A stretch of 64,000 nucleotides of DNA from the NCBI GenBank assembly GCA_023213315.1, contig JAKCPI010005596.1:36289-100288 (forward strand). The letters are read 5' to 3'. Position numbers and translations under genes: made by a program. Origin of the DNA: Euborellia annulipes (taxonomy: Eukaryota; Arthropoda; Insecta; Dermaptera; Anisolabididae). The stretch's first letter is position 1. Every line of letters starts with the position of its first letter. This document shows, in pieces, positions 1 through 10,933 of this stretch. Below the pieces are notes generated by a model. It did no database searches, was not told the origin of the DNA, and worked only from the letters and a program-made list of their open reading frames with translations.

Positions 1-793
1 TTTTTCAATTATTTATAAGTTTTTTTTTAGAATTTAGGAGAGTTAATAAAATAATTATTAAAAAAAAAATCATTAGGGAAAACAATAGGTATTTTTTTTT
101 TTTTTTGGAGAAGGCTTTGGGGGGCCCGGCCCCCTGGGCCCCCCCCCCCCTGAATACGCCACTGATTAGGTCTACCTTTAATAAGACGAGCAGAGGGAGT
201 GAATTGAATTTTGACAATGTAGGGTGAGTTATATAAATATTTTCTTTAATATAAATTCCGCACAGAAGACGTGCGACTTTTGACCCGTTTAAAACTCGAC
301 TGAATTTTATTTGTCTCTCTCTATAAAAAGGATCGTAATTAGAAATTACATTTTGGAAAAAAATAAAAAATAGAATTCTGATCTAATATTAATTAGAGAT
401 GGAAAACAAATTAAAAGATTATTTAAAATATTCATTGTTCATACTGAAACATTTCCAGCCCCCCGGGGGAGGGAGGGGGCTCCCTAATCAACGCAACCAA
501 CCCTCATCAATAAAAAGAATAATCCAATTTCAATTTAATTTTTTTAGCTAATGGAAAAATTTTGATAATAAATTTAAAAAACTCGAAATAGAAATGTATG
601 ATTTAAAATTTTATTTTAATAAAGATTATATTATTATAATGGGAATCAATTTTAATAAATGTCCGGCAGCCCAGGCCAAGGGGAGAGGAACAACCTCAGA
701 GAAAATGAATTAGAAAGAAACATTAACATAAAAATTCAAAAAGAGGCTAAATAAATAAACGGTAACCCTGTGGCAAATATATAAATCATATAG
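1..793. other. No gene; transposon terminus and AT-rich DNA
   Basis: The stretch at 112-165 is a G/C-homopolymer block ending AATACGCCACTG, the typical end (reverse complement CAGTGGCGTATT) of a hAT-like element entering from outside the window. The rest is AT-rich without supported features. Confidence 0.5.
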
Positions 794-977
794 TTTAAGC
801 CCAGGGACGTCATTTGAGGTGGGCAGAGGGGCATTTGCCCCCCCCCCCCAGGGCTTTGGTAAAAATAGTAAATTCTGATCTTAACACCAAACTCACACTC
901 TTTCTTTATAAATAAGTGTAGAAGATGGTATAGATAAATATATAGAGGTATATATATGTTTATATGTATATAAATTA

Positions 978-1135
978 CCATGGCGCGAACATAGACATTT
1001 GCTCCCTAGCCTGTTTGAAAGACGCCTACTAGTTAGGCAGCCCAATTGACTCACCACTACATATGCACTGTCTGTGTGAATTTACCTGGCTAGGGTTCTG
1101 AGGGTCTTTTATGATAGACCATAAACCAACCCTTT
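978..1135. repeat. Left arm of a long inverted repeat
   Basis: Pairs with 3858-4013. Shared words include TTACCATGG, TTTGCTCCCTAGCCT, AGACGCCTACTAGTTAGGCA and ATTGACTCACCACTACATAT; identity looks high over about 155 bp. Confidence 0.8.
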
Positions 1136-1289
1136 TGAACAATGTATATAGTGATATAGCGTAGCCTGTTCATATCAAATGAATTTGATCTCAAATTAAT
1201 AGAATTTCAACTTTTTTATTAATTTCATCTTGTTATTTGGAAAAAATTAACTTATTTCACAATTTGAACGAAACTTGTGTCCCAATTTT

Positions 1290-1321
<32 letters not shown>

Positions 1322-1374
1322 CCGTTATCTGGGATTTTTTTGACGAGAGATCTTACAAAAAGAGAAAGTTGGAC

Positions 1375-2556
1375 CACTAGCGGTCCCAGGGGGGGGGGCC
1401 CAGAGGGGCCCGGGCCCCCCCCCCCTTTGGACAGACAAAAATTCAAAACTTTTATAATATTTTAAAACTAAACAAAAAAAATTATAAATTTTTCACGTCT
1501 CAGGATAGCAAAAAAATGCAAATTTCAATGCTTAATTTTCAAAAATTTTTCCATACCCCCTAGATCCCCTGAAGTCGTCTGTCTGGATCTGGCCTCAATA
1601 AATAATGGTAATCTAACCCTAGGTATGAATATTATTCATGATATTTCAGTATAATTGGGGCCCAGCTAAAATACGTTACGCCCTGTGTAGGGGTTCCTTT
1701 GAAAGGTGGGTTTTAAGACTTTTTTAAAGATGGCTACTAAGCGAGTGTGGCGGATCATTTTGGAATTGTTCAAATTAAACAATACAATTGCTGCCCATTT
1801 CTGGTCTACATCCTTCTTAAATTATCTTCGGACAACGACCAGCGAAATAGGTTCTGACACGAATCTTCAAAATTGTACCCTTTTGTTTTCGGACTAGCAT
1901 ATTATAAAATTTGCAAACGAATACAGTTCTTTATTAATGTTAATTTGAATCCGGAACTAAATAAATATCTCCCCTATTACCTACTACTCTTCTGGTATGC
2001 GCCACTGCCTTTTCACTAGGGTGGCGCAAAAAAGCCGACTAATTTTTTATTTTTTCCGATTCTCGTATGAAAGGAAAATATGTTTTATCATGTTTTAAAA
2101 GGCTTCTCCAAAGATGAGCTAAAAAAAAAAAAAAATGTTTAATGGTAGCTCAAAATTTTTAAAAATTTCAAATTCGTTAAAAATCGATTTTTTTTCTTTT
2201 TTTAATTTTTTTTCTCGTTATGGTAAAATTTTATAGACGAGAAAAAATACGTTTCTCAAATTTTCAACCCTTAAAAAAGTCTTTTTGAGCTCATCTTTGG
2301 AGAGGTCTCTTAAAACGTGATAAACTAAAATATTGTCATACGAGATCGAAAAAAAAATTAGTCGGTTTTTTGCGCCTCCCTATTCTTTACTTTCCCTACA
2401 TCATAAATTTTGGGCCATTGGCTACCAATCCAGGTGAAATAAATATATAGAATAGGTCTAAATAGCCTTCGCTGCACTAAAAAAGAGCTTAAATGAATTA
2501 AAAAAAAAAAAAAAAATTTGGGCCCCCACCTTGACAAAATCCTGGGACCGCCACTG
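1375..2556. mobile_element. Nested hAT element (1.18 kb)
   Basis: Terminal repeats CACTAGCGGTCCCAGG and CCTGGGACCGCCACTG, with the 8-bp duplication AGTTGGAC (1367-1374, 2557-2564). A diverged relative lies at 44860-45434. Runs of G and C near 1388-1426 and a GGGCCC-rich end are typical of this family. No coding frame is seen. Confidence 0.85.
2019..2380. mobile_element. Mariner-type MITE nested in the nested hAT
   Basis: 362 bp. Ends GGGTGGCGCAAAAAAGCCGA and its complement (GGGAGGCGCAAAAAACCGA), flanked by TA on both sides. The arms extend about 90 bp (GAGCTCATCTTTGGAGA complement), so it would fold into a hairpin. Third level of nesting at this locus. Confidence 0.8.
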
Positions 2557-3360
2557 AGTTGGACAATAGATAAATTTTAAATAAAAAATTTGCGAATTGC
2601 TCTTTGTATCTCGCAATGCAAGAAGCTGAAAAAGTATATCAGTCAAGTGCGAGTACTTTTTGGCCGATTTTGTTTAAAAGCTTATGTTCACGAGTTTGGA
2701 GGGTGCCTAACTTAAATATAAAATTTCAACCTCGTAGCTCATTTACTTCATGGTTAATAAAAATCCATCTCTTTTCCGCAATCTATAGCGTAGCCTTTTT
2801 TATCTCAAATTAATAGAATTTAAACTTTTTTATTAATTTCATCTTGTTATTTGGAAAAAAATTAACTTATTTCAAAATTTGAACGAAACTTGTATCCCAA
2901 TTTTTAATGAAATTTCTCCGATATCTATAGACCTTTATAATAATATCTCGGGCGTTAAAATATTCTTATTAAAAAAAATATCTAGGTAATAATATGAACA
3001 CCGGATATATAGACAATATTTATTTATTAATAATGTGTTGAGCCACCATTTGCTTGTAGAAATTTTTACAGGTTATTTGGGGGGTACTCTAGGATCTATC
3101 CAAAGTTTTTGATCTCGAGGACCCTGTGCTATTTTGGGGGAGGGGGAAGGGGGTTGCAAAAACCTCAAAATTTTAGGACTTTTTTCAGTTTTTATTTTGT
3201 TTTCTATCTCGTAAGCTAAGTATATTTTGCGCACCAGAGCACAATACAAAGTTGTAGAGCTTCAAATTTGCTAGAATTTCGTTGTTAAAAGAAATATGAA
3301 GTTCCAATATTAACCGAGATACGGCCGATTAAAGTTAGCTCAAGTTCCTCGAAATGTAAA

Positions 3361-3715
3361 ACAAATATAAAAACTTTGATGGGCCTTATCTCGGTTATTA
3401 TTGGGTCTAAATATTCGATTTATTAACCCAATCTTAGAAAATTTAATGTTCTACAAATTTGTCATGTATTAAAATTCACAAAATATGTTTAGTTTGCGAG
3501 ATATAAGCGAAAAACTGAAAAAAGTCCAAAGTATCTCGAAATGAAAAAAAAAGAAACTTTGATAGGCCGAATCTCGGTTAATATTGGGTCTGAAAATTCG
3601 TTTTATCATCCAAATTTTACCCAATTTTATACTCTTTCTAATTTATTATGGTTCACAAAATATGCTTAGTTTACGAGATATAAGCGAAAAACTGAAAAAA
3701 GTACACACATTTTGA
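3361..3715. repeat. Tandem pair of ~180-bp repeats
   Basis: Two successive copies share ACTTTGATGGGCC-like starts, ATCTCGGTTA, ATTGGGTCT and GAGATATAAGCGAAAAACTG. A third, partial copy lies inverted at about 3180-3340. Internal to the 802-4075 element. Confidence 0.65.
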
Positions 3716-3857
3716 GGTTTTTTTTTTATTTTCTCCAACCCCTGTAGGCCCTACGAATTAAACACATTAAAAGCTAAAAATTGAAATTTAAGTTTTTTTT
3801 CGGTGTCTAGAAGAGGAATTCGCAAATTTTCTATTTAAAATTTATCTATTGTCCAAA

Positions 3858-4013
3858 GGGATGGTTTATGGTCTATCTTAAAAGACCCTCAGAACCCTAC
3901 CTTAGGTAAATTCACACAGACACTGCATATGTAGTGGTGAGTCAATTGGGCTGCCTAACTAGTAGGCGTCTTTCAAAGAGGCTAGGGAGCAAATGTTTAT
4001 GTTCGCCATGGTA
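3858..4013. repeat. Right arm of the long inverted repeat
   Basis: Reverse-complement partner of 978-1135, and inside the 802-4075 element. Confidence 0.8.
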
Positions 4014-4221
4014 AGTATCCCAGAAGTAAAGAAATTTTTTGCCTCCCCAAGCAAAAACATGAAATGACGTCACTGTTTAAGCCTATTAAAAAAAGTAAAT
4101 ATTTATGTAAGAGGGATGGAAAAAATTTTTTAAGATTTTCAATTCTAATATCATCCAAAACTATTTTTGAATTGAAATTCGAATTGAATTTGAATAAGTA
4201 ATTGAATAAAAAATGACTCAC

Positions 4222-4295
4222 CAGTTACTTGGCATTAGGACCCGAGCGAAAAGTTGCATAGATGCTGGCTGGCATAGAGAAATCGAGATGAATGC
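4222..4295 (-). other. Candidate spliced exon, unknown transcript
   Basis: 74 nt between a TATTTTCAG acceptor and a CTG|GTGAGT donor on the minus strand. Two frames are informative: one is open throughout (AFISISLCQPASMQLFARVL...), one stops just inside the exon after FSMPASIYATFRSGPNAK. I recognise neither product. It lies outside the hAT element that ends at 4075. Confidence 0.35.
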
Positions 4296-4510
4296 CTGAA
4301 AATATGAAAAAAAAAAAAATTATTATTAATTAATAATTAATATTAAAAATAATGTACCCTAGCAGCTTATATATTATACTATATAAAAAATGAGCTAGAT
4401 TATTTATCAATATAACAATTTACTAAGTATTGTAGTTGTGGTTGTTGAGTTGTATCAAAGAAAGGTTGCAGGAAGAGACTGGCAGCCAAATTTTTTCTTT
4501 TTATTGGGCT

Positions 4511-4541
4511 GACGTTTCGGTCTCGATAGAGGCATCTTCAG
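4511..4541 (-). ncRNA. Hammerhead ribozyme relic
   Basis: The minus strand carries CUGAAGA, an imperfect stem II (GCCUC...GAGAC), GAAA and CGUC, but the 5' side of stem I does not pair with the 3' side. A partial inverted copy of the stem lies at 4557-4577, giving the usual fold-back arrangement. Confidence 0.5.
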
Positions 4542-4589
4542 GCGTCAAAAAAGTTGGCCTCTATCGAGACCGAATGCTTCTGCAAATAT

Positions 4590-5900
4590 ATATGGGGCAT
4601 TCCAACTCGACCACTTTTGAACCCGACCATTTTTGATTTGGCTGAAACTTTGTCATCTTTTTGTACCCTATTGAAAACGTGTTTGAGAATTTTTTCAGAT
4701 TTTACGACCCAGCCAAAAAAAAGTTATAGCATTTTCAAAAAACATCGATTTTTTTTTTTAAATAACCGTAAACTGTCAAAATTAACTTATCGGGACGTTT
4801 TTTTTTTTTTGAAATTTTTGTCTTTAAATGTACTTTTCAGAAATAAATATGACAAAATTTTACAGATTCATCTTGAACGTTTTTTTTGACATTTTCGGAA
4901 AAAACAAAAATTTCGGGATGAATGACACTTTTTTTTAATTGTTTTTTTTTTAATAAAAAACTTTGATTTTTTCTACAAATGCTCTGAAAATTTCAGAGTG
5001 GGATTATTTCGCGTTCTATTTTTTTTTTAAATTAAAAAAAAAATTTTTTTTTTCTCCGCTTATTTATCATGACGGTGCTCTTAAATTCTTCCCAGGACTG
5101 ACCGAGATTCTAGAAAATTGAAGAAAAATAATAATAATAATAATAATTAGATGTGATGAAAATGAGAAAATTCCATTTATCCTGAAAAAATTAGAAATTA
5201 GTTGTGTATTCAACTACTGAAGAATTTGAAGCGTCAGGTAAGCTTAGAAACATGGGCGTAACTAGAGGGGTGCCGGGGGGCCTGGCCCTCCCAGAAAGCT
5301 CCTTGCCCCAAGAAAAATTGAGAAAATATGGGGGGCCATGGAACCATCCATCTTCCGGTGGGCCTGGAAAGCCCCATATTTTCTCAATTTTTCTTGGGGC
5401 AAGGAGCTTTCGGGGAGGGCCAGGCCCCTCTGGCACCCCCTAGTTACACCCATGTTTCTAAGCTTTTACTTGACGCTTCAAATACTTCAGTATTTGAATA
5501 CACAACTAATTTCTAATTTTTTCAGGATAAATGGAATTTTCTCGATTTTCATCACCTCTAACTATTATTATTATTATTTTTCTTCAATTTTCTAGAATCT
5601 CGGTCAGTCCTGGGAAGAATTTAAGAGCACCGTCATGATCAATAAATAAATAAGCGGGGAGAAAAAAAAATTTTTTTTTCAATTTAAAAAAAAAATAGAA
5701 TGCGAAATAATCCCACTCTGAAATTTTCAGAGCATTTGTAGAAAAAATCAGTTTTTTATAAAAAAAAAAAATTAAAAAAAAAAGTGTCATTCATCCCGAA
5801 ATTTTTGTTTTTTCCGAAAATGTCAAAAAAAACGTTCAAGATGAATCTGTAAAATTTTGTAATATTTATTTCTGAAAAGTATATTTAAAGATAAATCGAA
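4590..5900. repeat. Large fold-back palindrome
   Basis: Arms of roughly 540 bp (about 4805-5345 and 5360-5900) are centred near 5354. Matching landmarks include CATGACGGTGCTC/GAGCACCGTCATG, CAGGACTGACCGAGATTCTA and its complement, and AAGCTCCTTGCCCCAAGAAA at the centre. The outer left sequence (4590-4800, including CCAACTCGACCAC) recurs inverted at 48930-49145. The central 5248-5458 section belongs to the ATGGGCGTAACTAG family seen at 52355-52521. Confidence 0.8.
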
Positions 5901-5929
5901 GTTATAGGAATATTTTTTTTTGAATTTTA

Positions 5930-6564
5930 GGCAGGCCACACACCAAGGAAACATGAAAAGTGAAATGTGAAACGAGAAACATGAAACACGTTTCATAAAA
6001 TAAGAACACATTGCCGTAAATGAGAATGCGCACATCAGCGAAATATGTTTCAAGTGACGTCATAGCGAAGCAAATCCTGGAGAAACGTGTTTACATGAAA
6101 TAGGTTATGTTCTATATTTTTGTTTCTTGTTACTCGTTTCTCGCAGGCAATAATAAAATAACTCCCAAAGCCAGTCTAAAATTTGTATCCTTTTTAATTA
6201 TCTGAGGCCCGACAAGGGAAACTAACCCACTAAATGTCTGTACAGACATTCTATAAAAAGACTGAATTTTGTCCGGATGCTCACTTAATTCTTTGACACT
6301 ATATAAGAACCATGTTTAAGATTTATGTGGTTATACGGATGTAGCCAGTAACGTCGTTTCTTTCGTTTTGATTTATTTTTGTGTTTTGATAATAATAATG
6401 TGGTTCTACGTCGTCATCGGTGTCCAGTGCTAACTGAAACAAATTAATTTAATTTGATTTTGGTTTGTGCATCGATGAAACACAAACTTTCTGTTTCGTA
6501 TTTCATATTTCATGTTTCAGATTTCATATTTCACGTTTCATGTTTCCTTGGTGTGTGGCTTGGC
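5930..6564. mobile_element. Harbinger-like MITE (635 bp)
   Basis: Ends GGCAGGCCACACACCAAGG and, at the right, CCTTGGTGTGTGGCTTGGC, followed inward by AAACATGAAA-type repeats. Flanked by TTA (5927-5929, 6565-6567), a TWA target duplication as in Harbinger. No transposase frame. Confidence 0.75.
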
Positions 6565-6736
6565 TTATAGTTAAATTTTTTTATAATGTCCAGAAAAACA
6601 AAATATCCAAAAAAAAGGTACACTCCCATTCAAAATAAACTTTTAGAAGCTGAGTTAAAAGAGAGATAGAAGAAAATGTAATTATTAATTGTGATATGGC
6701 CTAATAAATTGAAAACATTTGATTGCCAAGACTTAC

Positions 6737-6828
6737 TAAGTACAGAGAGGGAAAGCCTCGAAGTGCGCTGAGATGGGGATGCTCAAACGACAAGTTCGGT
6801 GATGAAGGACCTCTAGCGATAGCTACCC
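6737..6828 (-). other. Candidate spliced exon, unknown transcript
   Basis: 92 nt flanked by a TTTTTTTACAG acceptor and a TTA|GTAAGT donor on the minus strand. Only one frame is open (VAIARGPSSPNLSFEHPHLS...). It is less AT-rich than its surroundings, as an exon would be. Confidence 0.35.
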
Positions 6829-6980
6829 CTGTAAAAAAATAAAAATTATTATTTTTTCTTATTAAATATGATCCGTGTGCGTGTAGAATGAGAGTTTATA
6901 CAAAAATAAAAAATAATATTGATAAACGATTTTTTTACCCTTATTTTTAAGGAAAAAATATTAATGATATTAAAGACGTA

Positions 6981-7196
6981 CAGTGCGGGACAATATTAAG
7001 TCCCACCCATGCGTTTTCTACTTGTGATTCTTTCATTGTTTTTCGAAAAGAAAATGAAAATCTTTATTGGAAATTTTCTAGGTTTGAACCATGAAAGTTT
7101 CCATTAATAATAATAATTATATAATATTTTTTTAAAAGTAATGAAATAATCACAAGTAGAAAACGCATGGGTGGGACTTAATATTGTCCCTCACTG
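6981..7196. mobile_element. Mariner-type MITE, copy 1 (216 bp)
   Basis: Ends CAGTGCGGGACAATATTAAG and its complement, TA target duplication on both sides, and long arms including CCATGCGTTTTCTACTTGTG. Same family at 25678-25888; the 53477-53694 element is a relative. Confidence 0.85.
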
Positions 7197-7372
7197 TACA
7201 CCACCCATTTACACCCTCTGGTTTCAAGTTTTAAGACAAAGGATAATTTTATAAATATGTTTTAAGAAATAAAATATAAAAATAAAATGTTAACCCTTTC
7301 TTCAAGAGAAATATGCAAATTATAAATACCTTTTAATTGTGGAGAGGGGGTGCGTGTACGTTTTATTCTCAC

Positions 7373-7467
7373 AAACAGAATCGCACTGGAGAAGAGGCAC
7401 TTTGCAGAGAGATGAGTTCAATCGACTGGCCCCTTGGCCCCCTTGACGCAGATGGATTTGCTCTCTT
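7373..7467 (-). other. Candidate spliced exon, unknown transcript
   Basis: 95 nt with a TTTGTTTCAG acceptor and a TTT|GTGAGA donor. Two frames are open. One of them, REQIHLRQGGQGASRLNSSL..., joins the candidate exons at 6828-6737 and 4295-4222 without a stop. No family recognised; a non-coding RNA is equally possible. Confidence 0.33.
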
Positions 7468-8073
7468 CTGAAACAAAGAAATATTTTTTTTTTTTAATCC
7501 TCTTCTATCATTATATTTTAAATATTCAATAAAGATTATTTTTTTTAAATAATTGTTTTATTTTCCCGTAATCCTTTCCTTTCTCATCTTTAAATATTCA
7601 TTAGTTATAATTTTAATTATAATTTTTACCTCAATTCATTCAGATAAGGGATTAATATAGACTATATATATTTTTTTAAATTAAGTAGCCTATTTGATTT
7701 GTTTCTAATTTGAAAGGTATAATTCGTTTTTGTCCAATTTTCTTAAGGATTTGTTTCTTTTTTATAAATTTTTTTATTTTAGGGGTAATAATAGGGGTAA
7801 TTACCCCCCCCCCTGAGATTTGAAAAAAATACTTTTTTTCAAAAAAAAAAAAAAAAAAAAAATGTATTTTTAATGTTAAATTTTAAAAATTAATACTTAA
7901 AAATTTGATTTGTATTTATATTCTGGCAAACAAGTACAGAATGCGCCTTTAAATTACCGAAATTAAGAAAAAAATGTGTGCTGTGGGACCAGTCACTCCA
8001 GAATACCCCCCCCCCCCCGAGAAACACCTCTGGATCCGCCACTCTTCAAAAGTGATTACATTCTAATACTAAT

Positions 8074-8117
8074 CACTTCTGATGATGACAAGGAATTGTC
8101 GAAATACGTATCAAGTG
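8074..8117 (+). ncRNA. Hammerhead ribozyme, intact consensus
   Basis: Order: stem I 5' CACUU, core CUGAUGA, stem II GACAA-GGAA-UUGUC (perfect), GAAA, stem III as the palindrome AUACGUAU, cleavage C in UAUC, stem I 3' AAGUG. Every conserved core base is present. Short palindromic stem III is typical of the variants associated with Penelope-like elements, known to act as dimers. Activity is inferred. Confidence 0.75.
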
Positions 8118-9284
8118 TTAATTTTTTAATTAATAAAACATTTGAAACAAATAACCTAGTGTTTAATTTGAATATTTAATTTTAATTTACAAAATGTTTC
8201 AACGAGAACCAACGGTCGAAAGTTTAAATCTTATCCTTTTAGAAAATAAAAAATAAATTTTAATTTAATCATGAATTTTTTAAATAAGACCCGACTAGTT
8301 AACGAAATGTCCCAATATATTGAAACATAGAATTAAATAGAAATACTATAGGTTTAATTCAAAAATAGTTTTTGGATGATTAGAATCAAAATTCATTTTA
8401 GAAAATATTTTTTCTATGCCCCCCCTCTCAAATTCTGTACTTGGTTTTTTTTTATCAGACTAAAACAGGATTTTAGTTTAGTAAGAAAAAAATTTCTTAT
8501 TTGATTGGGGGCTTTTTTAAAAAAAAGAAAACTAGAAAAAATATTTTTTAAGATTTTCAATTTTAATATCATTTTCTTATTAAAGTCTTAACACAGATAG
8601 AATTCTCAAATGAAAGAATCCGTAAAATATCTAGCCAACAGATATAAAAAGAAAAAATTAGAAAAAAGACACCACCAAGATTATGTTTTTTTACCAAAGG
8701 GACATTTCCTTAGCTAATTTAAATTATATTATTATTCCTCCTCCCCAAATATTCTGACATTCCACGATGTTGTCTTCCCATCAACCTCTAAATCGAGCAT
8801 TCAATTTATAAGCACAAATCCCGGCCAAATTCTTAAAAATTTTCTAGTTTTTCAAATCACAATATGAAAGTAAGGGTAAAGGAAGGTCGAATTATAATCA
8901 GATGATAAAACAAACATGCTTATAGGCTAATGTCAGCCCGGATTATTTTATTTTCACCTTGTCAGCTGGAACTAAACGTCATCCATCTTCAAGACAAGGT
9001 TTGTTAAAATTTTCACTGCCTGCTTCAGTTGTTAAGGTGGGTAGAATATTAGAAGAACCTAACCCGCCTTTCCTTTTGCTGAGCTCCCATCAGAGTAATA
9101 TATATATATATATAATTGATGGAAGATGTTATATCATTCAAAGCTCGAAGAAAAGTAGCAAACGACAAGTTCTTTGGTCCAAATCACACCTAAAATAAAA
9201 AATAAAAAAAACATTTAATAAAGATTTTTATTTAAAAAAATATAAATGCCTTAAAATGAATGAGTGATTAAATTTTTTCATTTC

Positions 9285-10370
9285 TCCCTTTACTCTTGGA
9301 CTATCTTGCTATTTATTTAAGACAATTATAGGAAAAAATAACGTGATACAAAATAATAAACTCACCAAATAGGAATGCGAGATGACAAGGAGTTTATCTG
9401 GAATAATAAATAGATGTATCTTGGACGAAATTCTGAAAATAAAAAAATATATATACAGGTGAAAATATATTTAAAATTAGTAAAACATAAATTTCAATTT
9501 ATTAGCGCTTACCTTATTCAAAGATATTTAATTTTTTTGAAACCTTAAGTCCTTTCTATCATCTATTTTTGAAAACGAATATAAATCCGTTTCTATTTCG
9601 TTTCATAAGTCAGACATCAAAAAAATAAAAGGAATGGAATGAAATGGAAATTATATATATATATTATGGATCAAAGCTCGAAGCAAAGCAGCTGACAACA
9701 AGTTATTTGGTGTAAATCACACCTAAAATAAAAAATAAAATGAGCATTTAATAAAGATTTGCATTTGAAAAAATATAAAATGGCTTAAAATAATGAATAA
9801 TAAAAAAATTTGAAAATTTGAAAATAAAAGAAGGTAAGTAAAGAGGCAATGAATCTGATATATTCAGATTGAATGACACTTTAATTATTTCATAAATTAT
9901 TTTAAAAAAATGGATAATAATGGTTCAAAAAATAAAGAATTGTGATTAAATCATTTGTTTCTGTGGTTAATGAAAAAATTTAAATGTCAAATTTAAAGCG
10001 AAGAGTCAATGATTTTAATCTATATAATTTATATAATTTACATATCGAAATTAAATTGAAAATGAATATTAAATGATTAAATGAGATCAAATATTAAAAA
10101 AATGAGAATAAAATTTGACAGACAGCGAAGGTTATCCTGATGAATCATGAGTTTATAGAGAAGGTAAGTAAAGAGGCAATGAATCTGTTAAATTATTTAT
10201 AAAAATTGAGAATAATGGATCGAAAAATAAAGAAATGTGATTAAATCATTTGTTTCTGTGTTTAATGAAAAAATTTAAATGTCAAATATAAAGCGAAGAG
10301 TCAATGATTTAATAAAATAAATACCGGTAATCTATTTAATTTATATAATTTACATATCGCAATTAAATTG
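9285..10370. repeat. Local duplication, unit 1
   Basis: About 1.1 kb repeated at 10380-10642 plus 15319-15970, unit 2 being split by the retrotransposon. Shared landmarks are a 67-bp exon-like block (9366-9432, again at 10485-10551), the segment CATCTATTTTTGAAAACGAA, a TA-repeat followed by ATGGATCAAAGCTCGAAGCA, and GAATCATGAGTTTATA. Shorter internal repeats exist (9830-10170 against 10158-10380; 9130-9220 resembles 9665-9740). Confidence 0.75.
9366..9432 (-). other. Candidate spliced exon, duplicated
   Basis: 67 nt with a TATTTTCAG acceptor and a TTTG|GTGAGT donor. A near-identical copy with the same splice sites lies at 10485-10551 in the second duplication unit. Two frames are open, but direct joining to the exon at 7467 in the only compatible phase creates a TGA, so either another exon intervenes or the transcript is non-coding. 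Confidence 0.3.
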
Positions 10371-10484
10371 AAAATGAATATTAAATTAAATTCCTCTCTT
10401 TACTTTTGGACTATCTTGCTATATATTTAAGACAAATAGTAGATATTATAGGAAAAATAACGTGATAATAAGTAATAAACTCAC

Positions 10485-10551
10485 CAAATAGGAATGCGAG
10501 ATGTCAAGGAGTTTATTTGGAATAATAAATAGATGTATCTTGGACGAAATT
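10485..10551 (-). other. Second copy of the duplicated candidate exon
   Basis: Copy of 9366-9432, with both splice sites kept and only two base changes in the exon body that I can see. It lies 92 bp left of the retrotransposon. Confidence 0.3.
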
Positions 10552-10642
10552 CTGAAAATAAAAAAATACATAGGGTCTATACAGTTGAAAATATATTTAA
10601 AATTAGTACAAAATAAATTTCAATTTATTAACGCTTACCTTA

Positions 10643-10801
10643 TGTGGTAATAATAAACCATTATTACCTAATTAATAATAATGCAATTAATTAATATTGT
10701 TTATAATCATTATTGCTTAATTTTTGTTAAATAAAGCCTATATTAAGGTTATCTTGTGTTTTATTGAATTCCTCTCCTCTATTTATTATATATATATTAC
10801 A
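10643..10801 (+). repeat. Left LTR of the Ty3/gypsy element
   Basis: 159 bp, TG...CA. AATAAA lies about 90 bp in and the right part is rich in TA repeats. No tRNA primer-binding site follows; instead the sequence runs directly into the inverted 3' segment. Confidence 0.93.
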
Positions 10802-10802
10802 A

Positions 10803-10933
10803 TTTATTTAACAAAAATTAAGCAATAATGATTATAAACAATATTAATTAATTGCATTATTATTAATTAGGTAATAATGGTTTATTATTACCACATTCAC
10901 CCCCGCCTTAATCTCGAACGTAATCGGTTAGAT
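10803..10933 (-). repeat. Inverted copy of the element's own 3' end
   Basis: 131 nt that are the reverse complement of 14166-14191 joined to 15148-15252: the last codons of pol and its stop, the polypurine tract, and the first 93 bp of the LTR. It occupies the place where PBS, leader and early gag should be. Because it lacks the 953-bp MITE present in the right-hand copy, it records the sequence before that MITE arrived. Confidence 0.9.

Larger units (their letters stand above)
802..4075. mobile_element. hAT-type DNA transposon, 3.3 kb, non-autonomous
   Basis: Ends CAGGGACGTCATTT and AAATGACGTCACTG are flanked by the 8-bp duplication TTTAAGCC (794-801, 4076-4083), the hAT signature. An inner inverted pair (978-1135 and 3858-4013, meeting the ends through CCATGG) may mark a second, nested unit. 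The interior holds tandem AT-rich repeats near 3180-3715 and later insertions at 1375 and 2019. No transposase frame is seen. Confidence 0.75.
7199..9120. other. Mostly featureless AT-rich DNA
   Basis: Apart from the candidate exon at 7373-7467 and the ribozyme at 8074, I see a polyC/polyA block (7804-7862), a TE terminus with the words CTGGATCCGCCACT (8028-8043), and no supported gene. Confidence 0.4.

Noticed and set aside
5191..5595. Several overlapping Pro/Gly-rich open frames on both strands
   Set aside because: They come from the G/C-rich palindrome centre and read alike on both strands.
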